Assembly (NCBI GenBank): GCA_036023115.1
Contig: JAYKKT010000087.1
Location: 12,664,001-12,728,000 of the forward strand
Length of the DNA stretch: 64,000 nt
Source of the DNA: Brasenia schreberi
Lineage: Eukaryota; Streptophyta; Magnoliopsida; Nymphaeales; Cabombaceae
Direction of reading: 5' to 3'
Part shown: in pieces, positions 50,001 to 61,500 of the stretch
Layout: each line of letters starts with the position of its first letter
How positions within the stretch are numbered: position 1 is the first letter of the stretch
The notes under the pieces: generated by a model
The model's database searches: none
What the model was told of the DNA's origin: nothing
The model's input: only the letters and a program-made list of their open reading frames with translations
Made by a program: the position numbers and the translations under genes

Positions 50001-52949
50001 CCTAGGAAGCCCTGGTATTCCACCCTCTCGCCAACCCAACCAAGTGTGGGAAAAGGCTAAGGTAAGGATAGATACATAGACACAACACACATTCACACAG
50101 GCATACATACATGAATGCATTATTTAATACGTGTACCACCTAAACTGAAACTTGATAGGTTCAAGGTAATAGCTAAACAAAGAAAAACATATAAAGGAAA
50201 TAACCACAATTTGAAAAAGGGGCAAGGTATAATACTTGATTGGCAGTCCTACAGTGACAATTTTCTGGGCAAAGTGTTGAATATTAAATTGGTTTAAGGA
50301 ACATAAGTCTAGAGCGTAAGATTGTTGGCTCAAATATAGAGAGAAGATGAGAAATGCCACTAATTATTTAGGTCTTTCCACCACAAATGAGCTGTTATTA
50401 TCTCAGAGCACATCTTTGCCTGGCCGAATACAGAACAATGAGAAGGATAAGACGATTGGCATTACTTTGAATTCTCTTGCGTAGAAGATCCATGTGACTC
50501 GTTCCGTTGATTGCCAGGCTGCCAATACATGAACAAACATTCATATTAATTGCAATCCCTTGAAGAGGTCTCATTTGACATGGCAATCAATTTGTTTATA
50601 CCTTATAAAGGATAATTGCTTTTTCTGCCAATACATGAACAAACATTCATATTAATTGCAATCCCTTGAAGAGGTCTCATTTGACATGGCAATCAATTTG
50701 TTTATACCTTATAAAGGATAATTGCTTTTTCTGCCAATACATGAACAAACATTCATATTAATTGCAATCCCTTGAAGAGGTCTCATTTGACATGGCAATC
50801 AATTTGTTTATACCTTATAAAGGATAATTGCTTTTTCTGCCTCAGCATCAGAAACGGACCTACTACCTGCAAATTAATCATATTCCTTGCTCAGAATGCA
50901 GTTACCAGTACCACTGAAGAGGGAAAGTTGGAAGCAGCCACTGCTGAGGCAACTCAGTTTTATGCCTACCAGTGGAACCAAGACTCAACTCTTATAGACC
51001 TGTTTCTGACCTACGTCCCAAATCTCACCATAATAATCAAAATTTGTCCCACTCACTTGGAAGCTTACAGGTTTTAGTTTTCCTTTTTCTCCTTTTTAGA
51101 CTTAATGGTAATTTCCCATTTATATAGCCTTTATTGTCTATCAACTTGAAATTACTTGGACTTCATAGTTGCACCTCAAGTACTGAATATACTATATAGT
51201 ACTGCCCTAACAAACCTCATATAGTAGATTTTTACATGGTTTTCTTTTCCGATCTCAATCCTAGAAACAGACAAAGGAAAAACGTTTGTCTATAGATTTA
51301 CAAATGAGAGAAAGAGAGAAGGATTTTGAAGAACCTTCATTGCTTTCTGCGGATTTTGTCTGATGATCATCAACCTGTCCCACATAACCAAAAAAATAAG
51401 AAACCCAACAGTTGAAGAGATATATGATGAAAAAAGACTCTATGACAAAAGAACTACGCACAGTGCTCAATTCTACATTCGTGCTGCCTTGAATGGTAAT
51501 TGCTTCATCAATCTGTACTATCTCAGATTCTATAGTGTTAACCCGCTCCAACACTTCTGGGGTGCTCACGAATCGAACAAATCTGCATAGTTGTGAATAT
51601 ACATCCAATTCCAAGCATGAGCAATCTTAGAATCACATTGAACTACATTAGGAGGCTAATCTCAGTGCAAATTACACGCATTGACATACCTTTCAACCAT
51701 GCCCTTTGTAAACCAAGAGGCAGTATGCTTGTTTTCCGGGTTAGGCTCAAGGACTATTGAGTATCCACCTCTCTCAATTTGATCTTGCGCTGACTTCAGA
51801 TGGGCAAGAAAAGGGTTCAACAAACCAGATGCTACTTTCTCCTTTTCCCCGTTTGCAATGATTACCAAATCACACCTGCCAAAACAGCAGCGAAATTTAG
51901 CCAATATATGTTTATTAGAGAACTTGCAATGACAAGCTTTCTTTCAATTCATCAAACAATTGATACCAAAATAAGCCTTATCACAAGCACAGCTACACTA
52001 CAGTTTATCTTATACTCAGGACAATCCTTTTAAGACATTGTAAACTTGTCTCCTACGTATGCAGCTTGTTTATTACGGTACCTCGCAGATGCAGGCAAAT
52101 ATACACGGCTCTGGAATGCATATCCGTGTCAATCAGTCTCTTACTAGACGGGCATTAGTTCCATCAAGAAAATCTCAATGAATGAAAGAAAAGTAGAAAC
52201 TGTCAAAAAATTATGAGTCATCGACTACCATGAACCAATTAGTTCCTTGCTTTTGATAGATGGAGGAAGATTTCTGTTACCTAAGAATATTGATGAAAGA
52301 AGTGGCACAGACAAAATCTTGTCAACAGACACTTATGAACAACATAAAGGGAGGGAAATTCACAAAATTTAACGAATAATAGTAAAAAAACAACTGGGCT
52401 GCAACGAGCTCAAGCTTTAGACATCAAAGAATGTTCTTTACAGCAAGATGTCGCATATAGGACAACGAAAAACCTGATTGTTCTAATGATAATGAAACTT
52501 CACATAATAACCAGACAAATCCAAAGCGTTCTCTTCAGGGGCAAAACCAAGTGAACATAAAGGTTCAAAAGGAACCTCAAAGCCAAAGGGATACTTAACC
52601 TAATAGTAGCAAGCATTTTCTTTGCGAAACATTCAACAGAATCCGGGAATAAGCGAAAAAAAAGGATGCAAGTACTAAAATCCCGTCTAGAAAACGAGAA
52701 TGCCTTACACACCGGGAAACAGCCAAAAAACAAGACTCAAGTAAAAGCTGAAGATCTGCTCTAAAACGAACCAAGTAAGAAGGCCTAAAACGAAAACCGC
52801 TATTAAAAACGATCACAATTTCGTCAATTCAGCTCATTCTTCTCGCAGTTGGAAAAAGCGGGTCGACTAAAAGGTACTGCGGATCGTTACCTCGTTCTTG
52901 TGGGCGTGAGCTGAAACGTCGCTGAATCTAACCTTGTTTCTGGCCTCAT
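37194..52949 (-). CDS. COP1-interacting protein 7 (CIP7)-like protein
   Basis: CIP7 was described as a COP1-interacting, light-related nuclear regulator; biochemical activity is unknown. Exons: 52891-52949, 51690-51875, 51462-51582, 51335-51374, 50814-50866, 50466-50518, 49719-49871, 49364-49580, 47138-48690, 43951-44829, 42116-42500, 37865-37930 (second copy 37340-37405) and 37194-37246. The N-terminus has [35 protein letters not shown] and [15 protein letters not shown]. Exon 7 has [14 protein letters not shown]; exon 9 has EYFQGQF-like [15 protein letters not shown]. Exons 9-10 form a Lys/Glu-rich probable coiled coil ([22 protein letters not shown]). Exon 11 has [13 protein letters not shown]; exon 12 [11 protein letters not shown]; exon 13 [12 protein letters not shown] then TAG. 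Every junction is in phase except that exon 8 (217 nt) is one base out. With that base the total is 3,819 nt, or 1,272 residues. Confidence 0.9.
37329..38378 (+). repeat. Tandem duplication of ~525 bp carrying CIP7-like exon 12
   Basis: Unit 1 is 37329-37853 and unit 2 about 37854-38378. They appear identical except that the GA run (about 37469-37510 versus 37992-38032) is one repeat unit shorter in the second. Each unit includes the 66 bp exon 12 with acceptor and donor, plus intron on both sides. Near-identity implies a recent event. Confidence 0.95.
38455..41678 (+). mobile_element. RTE LINE copy D, apparently full length, in CIP7-like intron
   Basis: A 3.22 kb element flanked by TATGTATGCA (38445-38454 and 41679-41688, 10 bp). 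The left end (GGTCCCAAGCCCGGATAAAG) matches the left end of the 46705-46912 derivative, so it is probably the true 5' end. Order: ~350 bp leader, endonuclease ([20 protein letters not shown]), a Lys-rich linker, reverse transcriptase ([17 protein letters not shown]), C-terminal region (GRGRPQKCW), 3' TTG repeat. Frame is broken by stops and a frameshift just before the FADD motif that copy A shares. Oriented opposite to the host gene. Confidence 0.92.
43592..43900 (+). mobile_element. RTE LINE 3' fragment in CIP7-like intron 10
   Basis: Last ~300 bases of the family, from AATGAGGTTATTAGAAACAA to GGGAAAAGACTTAGTTGTTG and a TTG/TTTG tail. It retains a frame of 82 codons (43619-43867) with REHRLRW and [11 protein letters not shown]. 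It is 5'-truncated, and its flanking duplication is not clear. It ends about 50 bases from exon 10. Confidence 0.9.
45067..45264 (-). other. Unassigned open frame in CIP7-like intron 9
   Basis: A 65-codon frame beginning [20 protein letters not shown] and followed by plausible donor GTACGT after VILQ. The CIP7-like exons on either side join without it. It may be an alternative exon, an inserted gene fragment or chance. Confidence 0.2.
46705..46912 (+). mobile_element. Internally deleted RTE derivative, 208 bp, with own target duplication
   Basis: The first ~120 bases match the 5' leader of copy D (CCAGTCCCAAG, GATAAAGGAGGA, TTGTGTTAGGCTTC, AAAACTTTGTCGGA). The last ~95 bases match the family 3' end (GAAACAAAGAATCCATGTAG, TAGTACGGGAAAAGGCTTAG and TTG-type repeat). 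The two parts join at a short ATGA microhomology. GGTCTAGTAATTAA flanks it at 46691-46704 and 46913-46926 (14 bp), showing that the deleted form itself moved. It sits in CIP7-like intron 9. Confidence 0.88.
49964..50062 (+). repeat. 5S rRNA-derived fragment followed by LINE-like tail
   Basis: Bases 49964-50025 align with the 3' half of plant 5S rRNA: CATGCTTGGGCGAGAATAGT, then ACTAGGATGGGCGACCTCCT, then GGAAGCCCTGGTATTCCACC. About 15 bases later comes AAGTGTGGGAAAAGGCTAAG, resembling the RTE 3' tail. It looks like a 5S-derived SINE with an RTE-type tail. It is not a functional 5S gene because the 5' half is missing. Located in CIP7-like intron 6. Confidence 0.7.
50520..50837 (+). repeat. Three tandem 106 bp units spanning the exon 5 donor of the CIP7-like gene
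   Basis: Units at 50520-50625, 50626-50731 and 50732-50837 appear identical. On the minus strand each contains AAAAAGCAATTATCCTTTAT then AAG with donor GTATAA, the end of exon 5, followed by intron ending TGTATTGGCAG. The unit nearest exon 5 is the real donor. The other two make 23-base mini-exons, each with its own acceptor and donor. Confidence 0.95.
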
Positions 52950-53319
52950 CGCTGATCCGAGAACCACAAAATGATAAAGAAAGAGATTTTTCCACTCTCA
53001 CTTGAAACAAAGTGAAATAGTTCTAAAGCCAAATCAAAAGATCTTTTCCTTAATATTAAATGAAAGAAAAAGACGAAGAGACGCCGGAAGGAGAAATCAG
53101 AGAATGGAGGACGAGTGGAATTAAATAAGGAAGCTGTGCTTGCTCCTGAGGAAGAAAAGTACGCCGACTTTCAGAGAGCATTCTGAGACGAACTCAGGCA
53201 GCGATCTGCATTAACGACGAAGCCTTCCGCAAGGATAAAAATACAGAACTAAATAACAGGTAGATTAAATATCAGCTCGATCGTTTATGCATCGGCATTT
53301 AGTTCCGTCTGCCAAAAGA

Positions 53320-53321
<2 letters not shown>

Positions 53322-53354
<33 letters not shown>
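53322..53354 (+). repeat. (TC)n(AC)n microsatellite
   Basis: CT run followed by CA run upstream of the CIP7-like gene. Confidence 0.9.
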
Positions 53355-53356
<2 letters not shown>

Positions 53357-53751
53357 ACTGCAATAGGAATTACGGAAGATCTTCCATGCTTTGGACAAAA
53401 TTATTACTTTATTTGGACGAACTTTCAGATACCCGCATTGCTTTCGGTACTACTGACATACCTACCTACACTTTCTTATTTTCCAGATAACCCGCAACGC
53501 TACTGGAATTAAGCAAATCAACCCCATCTCATTGTTGATTTCCCCTTTGCAAAGAACCAGAATTGCCCACAAGGGGCCACGACTCTCTTGGGTATGGGTA
53601 CGCTCGGTAGAATCTTCAAGTTGTGGGTTTTAGAGTTCGATGCCCAACATGCACGTAGATGGTAGGGAGCTTCTCCGAAAAAAGAAATTCCAAGTTGGCC
53701 GTGGAGCGGTGCAGTTGGGAACTGAAAGTGAGATAATCTTTGCACAACGAG

Positions 53752-53845
53752 ATATAGCTCACCTGGCTAGGGGGGTCGACTCACAAGTTGAAGGCCATTA
53801 GTTCGATAGGCAGGGCATGCATCCGGCTTTGGCCTCTCCGTTGCA
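53752..53845 (+). repeat. tRNA-like SINE copy
   Basis: TAGCTCACCTGG resembles a tRNA A box, and TAGTTCGATAGG a B box. Then comes CATGCATCCGGCTTTGGCCT, shared with other copies in the window. A second B-box-like stretch (GAGTTCGATGCCCAACATGC) lies just upstream at about 53632-53651. Confidence 0.55.
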
Positions 53846-54412
53846 AAAGAACGACAAAAGAGGAATGTATAACATATGGCATGCATACCATGCAGAAAAT
53901 GCATATGCATGTACAAATCTTATATATTATTAACAGTACTTTTGCAACAATATTTTCAAGACTCAATTTCATGCAAATTTCAAAACCAGTTCACTGTAGT
54001 TATGGGTTGACTGGATATCCAGGCTTTCGGATCTTAAATCCATTTTGGTTTGGTAACAATGACGGACGTCTTTCGTCATTATGAGGAAGGTCATATCCAT
54101 TTGCGTCAACATCTTACTCGGTCCACGTCAGCGTCAACAAACTAATGATGCACCCGCAAATGGCGCAAGATGACGTGGCGCCGCTGGTCCCACAAGGTTT
54201 ACACTTGCATCAAGAGTGCGAGGGGATTGGAAATTCATGGGTCGGGTCAGTTAGGATCCGTATTAGAAATTGCCTGGCCAGGTTTGATGAACGCTCACAA
54301 ACACCAGTGACTCGAACACCTCGTGAAAAATGACCCTAAATGATTATTGTTGGTTTTCTCAATCATGATTTGAATATCATCCGCATATATAAAACCCGTT
54401 TTTCTTTTTAAA

Positions 54413-54472
54413 CCGTGATACCAGGACCTTTCAACAAGTTACCCATCCTAATACTACTCTCGTCCAAATACG
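54413..54472 (-). repeat. 5S rRNA-derived fragment
   Basis: The reverse complement reads CGTATTTGGACGAGAGTAGT, then ATTAGGATGGGTAACTTGTT, then GAAAGGTCCTGGTATCAC. This aligns with the 3' half of plant 5S rRNA and shares CCTGGTAT with the copy at 49964. The 5' half is absent. Confidence 0.6.
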
Positions 54473-54504
54473 GTTAACTATGGCGTTTATGGGATTTGAT
54501 GCAT

Positions 54505-54625
54505 TAATGTAGGCATGATCACACACCCAACTCAATTGGGTAGGGGTTCAACTCATAGGAGAAAGGTTATGAGTTTGATATTGGGCATGCATATGGCTTT
54601 GGCTTTTCCATTGTACCCAAAGAAA
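54505..54625 (+). repeat. tRNA-like SINE copy
   Basis: TCAATTGGGTAGGGG then CAACTCATAGGAGAAAGG, TATGAGTTTGATATTGGGC and ATGCATATGGCTTTGGCTTT. It has the same layout as 53752-53845. Confidence 0.5.
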
Positions 54626-55803
54626 CGAAACTAATTTCTACTTTTTAACGCGGTTAAACTAGGATTTAAGAGTTAATCAAGTGGGAAAAGACTGGTTTTC
54701 ACTTTTTATCCGGTTAAATTAGGATTGAAATGTCAAACAAGTGCGCCCAAACAAAATGGTTTTATTTTTGTACTGGCTTACATCTCGTTCGGTAACACTA
54801 TTACAGAACCCAAGTTCTTGGCAAGCTTGGCTACCACGAGGTTGACCAGGTGAGACAAGGCAAAACTAGTATCGGTACCTTTTTGATATATTTAACAATG
54901 TCCCATCTATGGACTGGGGTTCCTAGGGCTCGACCTATCTTGGTCATCTTGACTCAGCCAAGTCAGCTTCGCCTTGCGAAGGTCAGCTTGGTCAATGCAT
55001 AGACCGCTGCAAGCACTAGATCCTCATACATGCCTGAGATTAAAAATTATTAGAATGATTTGATTGTATACAGTACTGGTACCACAGTGCGCCCCACCTC
55101 CTTTTATCTCTCTAAAATTAACCAAGCGGACAGAAACTTGCTTTCTTACACATTCAAGGATCTAGAATAGAGCTTACTCATGGGTTAATAACAGCCCACT
55201 GTGAAGACAATGATCCTTTTTTTATGAGGCTAAAGCACGGTGGGCTATTCTCATAACTCACTGTGAGCTAACTTTTTATGATCAAATTTTGGATGATGCA
55301 AACACTTCATCTCCCCTTATTGTAGATTTAGGCATAGCTGCTTTGGAACTGATCTGGTGGTTCCAATCAGAACCTGACCGGGCCAGGGACCGGGAACAAC
55401 CAACTGCCAGTTCCACACTTTTTTTTTCAAATTTCTTAATAATTTTTGAAACTGGTATTATGAAGCGTGATCAAGTTGGAACTGGCTTCGGATATGCAAA
55501 CTGAAAATTATGATTTAAACTGGTTCAGAAATTTAAGAACCAACCACAGTGGGACACGGTGACCCAAAACCGTGTCCAGCTTCTCACTCCCAAATAGATG
55601 TATACAAATATCTTCATTGTATAAAGTATTAGGAGCACAAGAAGCGCCACCCCGTGAGTTCACTGAAAAATGAAAACGGAAACTGAGCGGCTTTTGGTAA
55701 ATAACTAGATTGGAGTTTGCGGGGATGTTCTCTGTGTCTCAAAAATACGCCTCTTCAGCCACACTTGCAAAGAGAAGGCGGTAAAGAAAGGTCACGCGGT
55801 AAC

Positions 55804-55865
55804 TGCTTCTCTCTCTCTCTCTCTCTTTATATATATATATATATATAAGAGAGAGAGAGAGAAGC
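55804..55865. repeat. Palindromic (CT)n(TA)n(GA)n microsatellite
   Basis: GCTTCTCTCT..., then TATATA..., then ...AGAGAGAGAAGC forms an almost perfect inverted repeat that could fold as a single hairpin. The same TCTC/TATA/GAGA ends bound the MITE-like elements at 14744 and 17543. Confidence 0.85.
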
Positions 55866-58499
55866 AATCATGAAAAAAGCCACAGCAATAGAAATGAGTG
55901 GAGCAAGATTTTTTGATTCTTAAAATAACTAAACGCAACAACCAATCATTCTTTGCTCGTGATGTCCTCGGATGCTTTATTCTTGACGAGCCGAAGAGAA
56001 GTCTTTTCTACACTCGGCTCGTCGGCAGCGGCAGACCAATATTGGAGCCAAGTTCGCCCCAGCAATTTTTTGTAAAAATTAGACAGTTGCAGTTTATGGT
56101 TGAATCACAGTAAGTAGTATAATTTTGTTTCCTGATTTAGGGTTGATCAGTTTTGAGTCAGAAACTTTTTGCACGTAGAAAACCCCTTGAGATGCGTTTG
56201 TTTGCACGTGCCGAGATGTATGTGTGTGGATTTGCATATTTCTCTCAGTGGGATATATTCACAAAATCTAGATTGCTCAGCGTTTTCTGCACCCTAGAAA
56301 TGTCCATGAATTTATGCATTTTGTGGACCTAAGCATTCTTTTAGCTTTCTTCAGACCTTCCTTAGGGAAAGATACTAAGTAGGTTGTTACTTATGTTATA
56401 GTGACACCTACTCACAATTTGCTTGGACCCATCAAGACATGACAGCCCTCATTGAGCATTATGAATAGTGAATAATACGAAATTCGGTGCAACATCGATT
56501 TTTCCTTCTCTCTCTCATATATATATTAGGATATATTAAGATGCTCTTGCATGACATGACATACTTTCAAATTGTGATCTTTCCATCAAAAACGGTCAAT
56601 GGTTTAGATTGATGAGGAGAAAAGCAAGTACTATGATGGTGTAAAAGCACTTTTTTTTCGTAAGCATAGTGCAATAATTATTCTTATCTTTTCTTGAAAA
56701 CTCTAAAAAAATTAGAATTAATTATATTACCGAAAAGCAATGAGTGATGTTAAAGGTGGTGGACATGACAACCCCCCACTTAACCAGCTTGACCAGGCTG
56801 TGAAACAGACGAGATGGTTATGGTTTGGACGGGTTCAGCTCATCCCGAGCTTGTTATCATGCAGCTACAGGGTAGAAATGAGTAGTTTTCAGCCTGGCTC
56901 AGCTCATGTGGCTCTGCCCGGTTCACCTATCGACAACATTACCGGTATTTGTTTTCTGAATGGAATAATTTTCCCATAAGATTATGGAAAAATCATCAGA
57001 TAGGTTGAAAAAGCAAATTCGATAATGTTGGTTCTAACAATATTTGCACCAAAAGACCAGCTTCTGACCCATCGGGATCCCTTCCTTTTTGTTCGTTTGG
57101 ACAATCTTTTTTGTTGCCAATCGAGTGCTTTCCGTATAATCCATATACTTTTCCTGTTTTTTTTCAATGATTACAAGATAATTGCACTTTTCTTCTTGGT
57201 CTTTACGAGTTTTGGTGAAAGGACTCAAAGGGAATGATCAAACATGACCTTGCTTCTTTAGAGTTAAATGCTAATATAAAGTACACGACGACAATTGAGA
57301 ATTCATTTAGCTGACGCCACTTTAAAATTTTTAGGCCGAAGCATTCGACTCAAGAGAATCAGATTCAAAAGATCCTTCATTTTGCAAAGACATTCAAATC
57401 GAGAAACCGATTTACCAAGGCTTGGTTTATGGTCTTCCAGTTCAAATCATGCTAGCTCAGTAAAGCTGCATTGGAAGAGTTTTAACCCTTATAGTGGTCC
57501 GACTCGGCCCACCATGGATTAGTGAGGGTCGTATGGATGCCGGTGTTGTACTTCACCAACAACAAAAATAAAAAAACTGATTTTGACAGCATCCGCCGTG
57601 ACGCAAAGCTTGATAAAGTTTTAAGAGAAGCCATATACATAAAGAGTTGGGTAGCCTAGAAGAGTCATTTATCCGGCACCCATTGTCTTGAGATATATCC
57701 TACATAATCACCCAAGAAGCAAGATGTGCATCACCCGCCAGCTTCTACATAATCAGGGAATTGTCCTTTTGGTATGGTTCGTGATTAATTTGGATATGAA
57801 TTGTCATGTTTGCCTCTACCAAACTAATAATCTTATATTTCCGGCCATTGTATATTATAATTAGAAAGAATAATTTTCATATTCGGCTGTTCAAGAAGAC
57901 TCTTGGTGTACATATGGACCACTTCATTTAGTTTCGGTAGCCCGTCCAGATCATAGTCCCCGGCATGAATCTGGGAATGCCCATTGACATGGATTTGGTT
58001 AGGAACGGATGAGCGACTGGTTGCGGAGACCTCATACCAACTCTAAATGAGAATAATATAAACAATATTCTTGGATTCAAACCATTGGCAACCATAGCGT
58101 AGACCTAAATTTTCTAATCAAACTATGGCCGACTCAATGATCTAAGCTGGTCCAAGATGCGGTGTCTAAAGATTAACAAAAAAAACTATAGCCGACGGTT
58201 GAATCTTGAGCTGTAATAGTTAGGTCGTGTTAGGGTTGGCTTTTCCGGTGTTTCATATTTAACAGTTTCTTAAACTGTATTATATGACTAATTTTTAGTT
58301 AATAACATTCCTAATTAATCACATCATTATATAATAAATATTGTGATTAAGGGAGGGGGCACCTCCTACTAATCAGACAGATTCTGTTTTAATTAGGCCA
58401 GATGGCCACTAACGCATACCCTGAAAGAATTCTTAGATCCACCACTGTCTAAGACAAACAACATTGCAAAGATAAGTGTGGTCCGGGCAGGGCCACACA

Positions 58500-58745
58500 C
58501 ACATATATATTTCGATTACATGTATATATATACTATATATATATATATAGTTTTTTTCATTACTTGTATATATATATATATATATAGTTTCTTCCATTAC
58601 ATGTACATATATGTATAGTTTCTTCTATTACATGTATATATAGTTTTTATTACATGTATGTATATATATAGTATATATACACATATATGTATATACATAT
58701 ATATAAGTATGAGTATGAGTATGTATAGTTTTTTATTACATGTAT
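58500..58745 (+). repeat. TA-rich minisatellite
   Basis: About 240 bases built from irregular repeats of TATATATA, AGTTTTTT/AGTTTCTTC, CATTACATGTATAT. Confidence 0.8.
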
Positions 58746-60305
58746 ATATGGCTTGCTGAGGCCTACAAGTGGGCAGTGCTTGACTTAATTGTCTTGCTGC
58801 TTTAGATTGCTTTTAGAGTGTGAATGGATTTCTTCATTCGCCTGGACGAACTATTATTTGTAGTAGGAACTCCACAACACACTTGGATGTCATTTTCTCG
58901 TACGTGACATCCCTCATCCCCATCTAGTGTTGGAGAAGGCTTGGTTTTGGTTTTGTATGATCTCAACTCGACCACTAGAGTTTGTGTTTCTCAACAAATT
59001 CAACGTCATGAAATTTCTCACATAACTTATTTATTAGATTATTTGATATTGTTAAAGATAAACCTCCAAAAGAAAAAGAGCTTGGCTTCAAAAAGAAGGG
59101 ATCTGCATTCGGGGTGCTTTCCCCTCTTCAAAAAGAAAAAGAGCTTCGCGACGGTGAACTTAAGTCAACACACACTTAAAAATGAAAAGGGCTTCGGGGG
59201 TGCGCACCATGCCTAACGTCGACTATGCCGAGGCCTGATTAAAGCTTGGCTTATCCATTGGCAAGTTGGGCCTGAGTGAGCCTACCCCATAACATGATAT
59301 CCAGTCTATGTGCCCAAACAGAGCATGGCTGAATGGGTTAAACTCGATCATTACTTTTTATATTTCATGTTGTCTCTTTATTGTTCTCCTATGAAGTCTA
59401 TTTAAATTTAGGATGAAGTGAGTTCGAGCTTTGGTGCCTTGATATGAGTATATGGCGTATAATCATTGTTCATTGGTATGATGGGTACCATTTTTCAAGG
59501 GGTAACATATATCACGCACGAGTCAATTTAAATATTTTAGGTGCCGTGCATGATGTATAAATATATTCCAATACGACTTATAAACCTAGAAGTCGGCCAG
59601 TTTGGACTCAGCTTGGCGGTTTGAACCGGAATAAAACCACCACTAAAATGAGGGGATCCAAGCCCTAAACCAAACTGGAGACCCCTCAGTTCGGTTACAG
59701 TTGCACCTTTCAAAAAATTGAACTGGAACTGGAATTGGTGCGATGGTTTCAAATCAATTTTTGGTTTATGTTCCAAGATCCTGCCTTCAATGCATGTTTC
59801 TCAAAATGATACCGGAACTAAACTGGACTTAGCATGGTTCTAGAACCGAACTGGAACCTGGGGGGATCAGGGGGAACCGGCCAACTCTAATATAAACCAT
59901 CCCAAGATTGTCAGTCACAATATACTAATATCGATCCGGCTGGATGGATGACCTGCTGAGAGATTGGTACCTTCTTTTCACACTACGTGGGGTCAAACCA
60001 ATACCGAACCGGCGAACCAACAAATGCTCGACTGTATCCAAACTGTCTAAAATGTTCGCCAGATCCCAGGGCCATCAGTGGCCAGTCTGGGTTGCGGTGG
60101 TGGATCTAAAAAAACCTTTAGTGTGAAGAATAGCCTGTGGTTGCTTCGTGGGCCTTGTATGGTCTCATCTAATTTAGGGTGAGAGTGAGACAAATAGCTC
60201 AAGCGTAGGCGAACGAACAGTCAAAAGCGGTAACTGGATTGCTCAGGACTTCAACCGTGGTCTCTACTCCTTTTGTTTTGCAAATGTTACACGAATCGAA
60301 TGCCC

Positions 60306-60488
60306 ATGCTGGTGGTAATGCAATCGTCAATCCCATATATAAACAGGATCTGAATTTGTATCCATCATGCTCGTAGTAATGCAATCGTCAATCCCATATA
60401 TAAACAGGATCTGAATTTGTATCCGATCATGCTCGTAGTAATGCAATCGTCAATCCCATATATAAACAGGATCTGAATTTGTATCCGA
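60306..60488 (+). repeat. Three tandem 61-62 bp units
   Basis: Units start at 60306, 60367 and 60429, each with GTAATGCAATCGTCAATCCC, then ATATATAAACAGGATCTG and AATTTGTATCC. The first unit differs slightly (GGTGG for CGTAG). Confidence 0.9.
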
Positions 60489-61017
60489 TTAATCAGATCC
60501 AATAAGAACAAAGACACCCAATTAACGATTGTCATGAGATTTGATACCTTTCTTCTTGCAACTGAATCCAATCCTGTCTCATCCCATATGATAAGCCGCA
60601 TGTATAACTCGAACAAATTATATCAATGTTCAATTAACCACTTAGTTGTACTTATGGGCGTCCAATGAGTCGGGTCTGGTTCTAAGCTGATCCATTTTGG
60701 TACTCTTCCTGTGGACATGCGTGTTGTACAGAGAGGTAGTTTTCTGTATAAAGAGGGGCATTTTCTTCTCTTTTAGCCAAATCGAATAGACGTTATGGCG
60801 TGCAAGTCGTTGACAACAGTGTACCAAAAGTCTTCCGATCCATAGATGGAGTATTTCCGATTAGTTTATTTGGACATCCGAGTCGCTATATGTCTGTAAT
60901 CAATTGGACCTGACATAGATCTGACCCGAGAACCACAACTTGGTCTAAAAGTGTTTGAGGAACAACTATAGTACAATTTTGCTTGCATCAAAGGAACATG
61001 GATCCTGCACCAATACC

Positions 61018-61500
61018 GTTAGCTCACAGGCAGGGCACTCTAGCGCCATTGCTGCTGGTGGGGAGTTCGACTCCCAGAGGATGCATGTGTAGGTGTTAGG
61101 CTTCAGCCTCCCCTTGTAACAAAAAAAAATAGAAACAGATCCATATCCTACCTGCTTACCTGATCTTCCTCTTCTAGACAATGTGCATTATAAATGAGGT
61201 TGCAGAGGGCCTAAAATGCGTTCGACAAATTATAGTAAACTATCTTTTATCTTTCACATTCATGTGTCCACATGTTATCTAAGTTGAATAGTATCGGAAA
61301 CTAATTATCCGTTTACAGCGCCTCACCTAGTATGAGAAACGGCTTGGTTTCGTTTATTGGAACCAGGACAATAGTGAACCCAAATTCACTCTTCTTGGCA
61401 CTTGTGCTGCTTACTGACTCCAACCAAAGCCAAATGCATGCCATGGGTTTCGAACTCATGACCTTCCACTTATGACTCAACACCTAGTCTTTAAATCTAT
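61018..61500. repeat. Two SINE-like copies in opposite orientation
   Basis: Plus copy about 61018-61125: TTAGCTCACAGGCAGGGC, GGAGTTCGACTCCCAGAGG, ATGCATGTGTAGG. Minus copy about 61385-61500: its reverse complement has GGTCATGAGTTCGAAACCC, then ATGGCATGCATTTGGCTTTG. Both have a B-box-like core and the GCATG-type block of the family. Confidence 0.5.

Noticed and set aside
50520..50837. Regular 106 bp repeats as a CRISPR array
   Set aside because: Units are directly adjacent with no spacers, and they contain an exon end with its splice donor in a plant gene.
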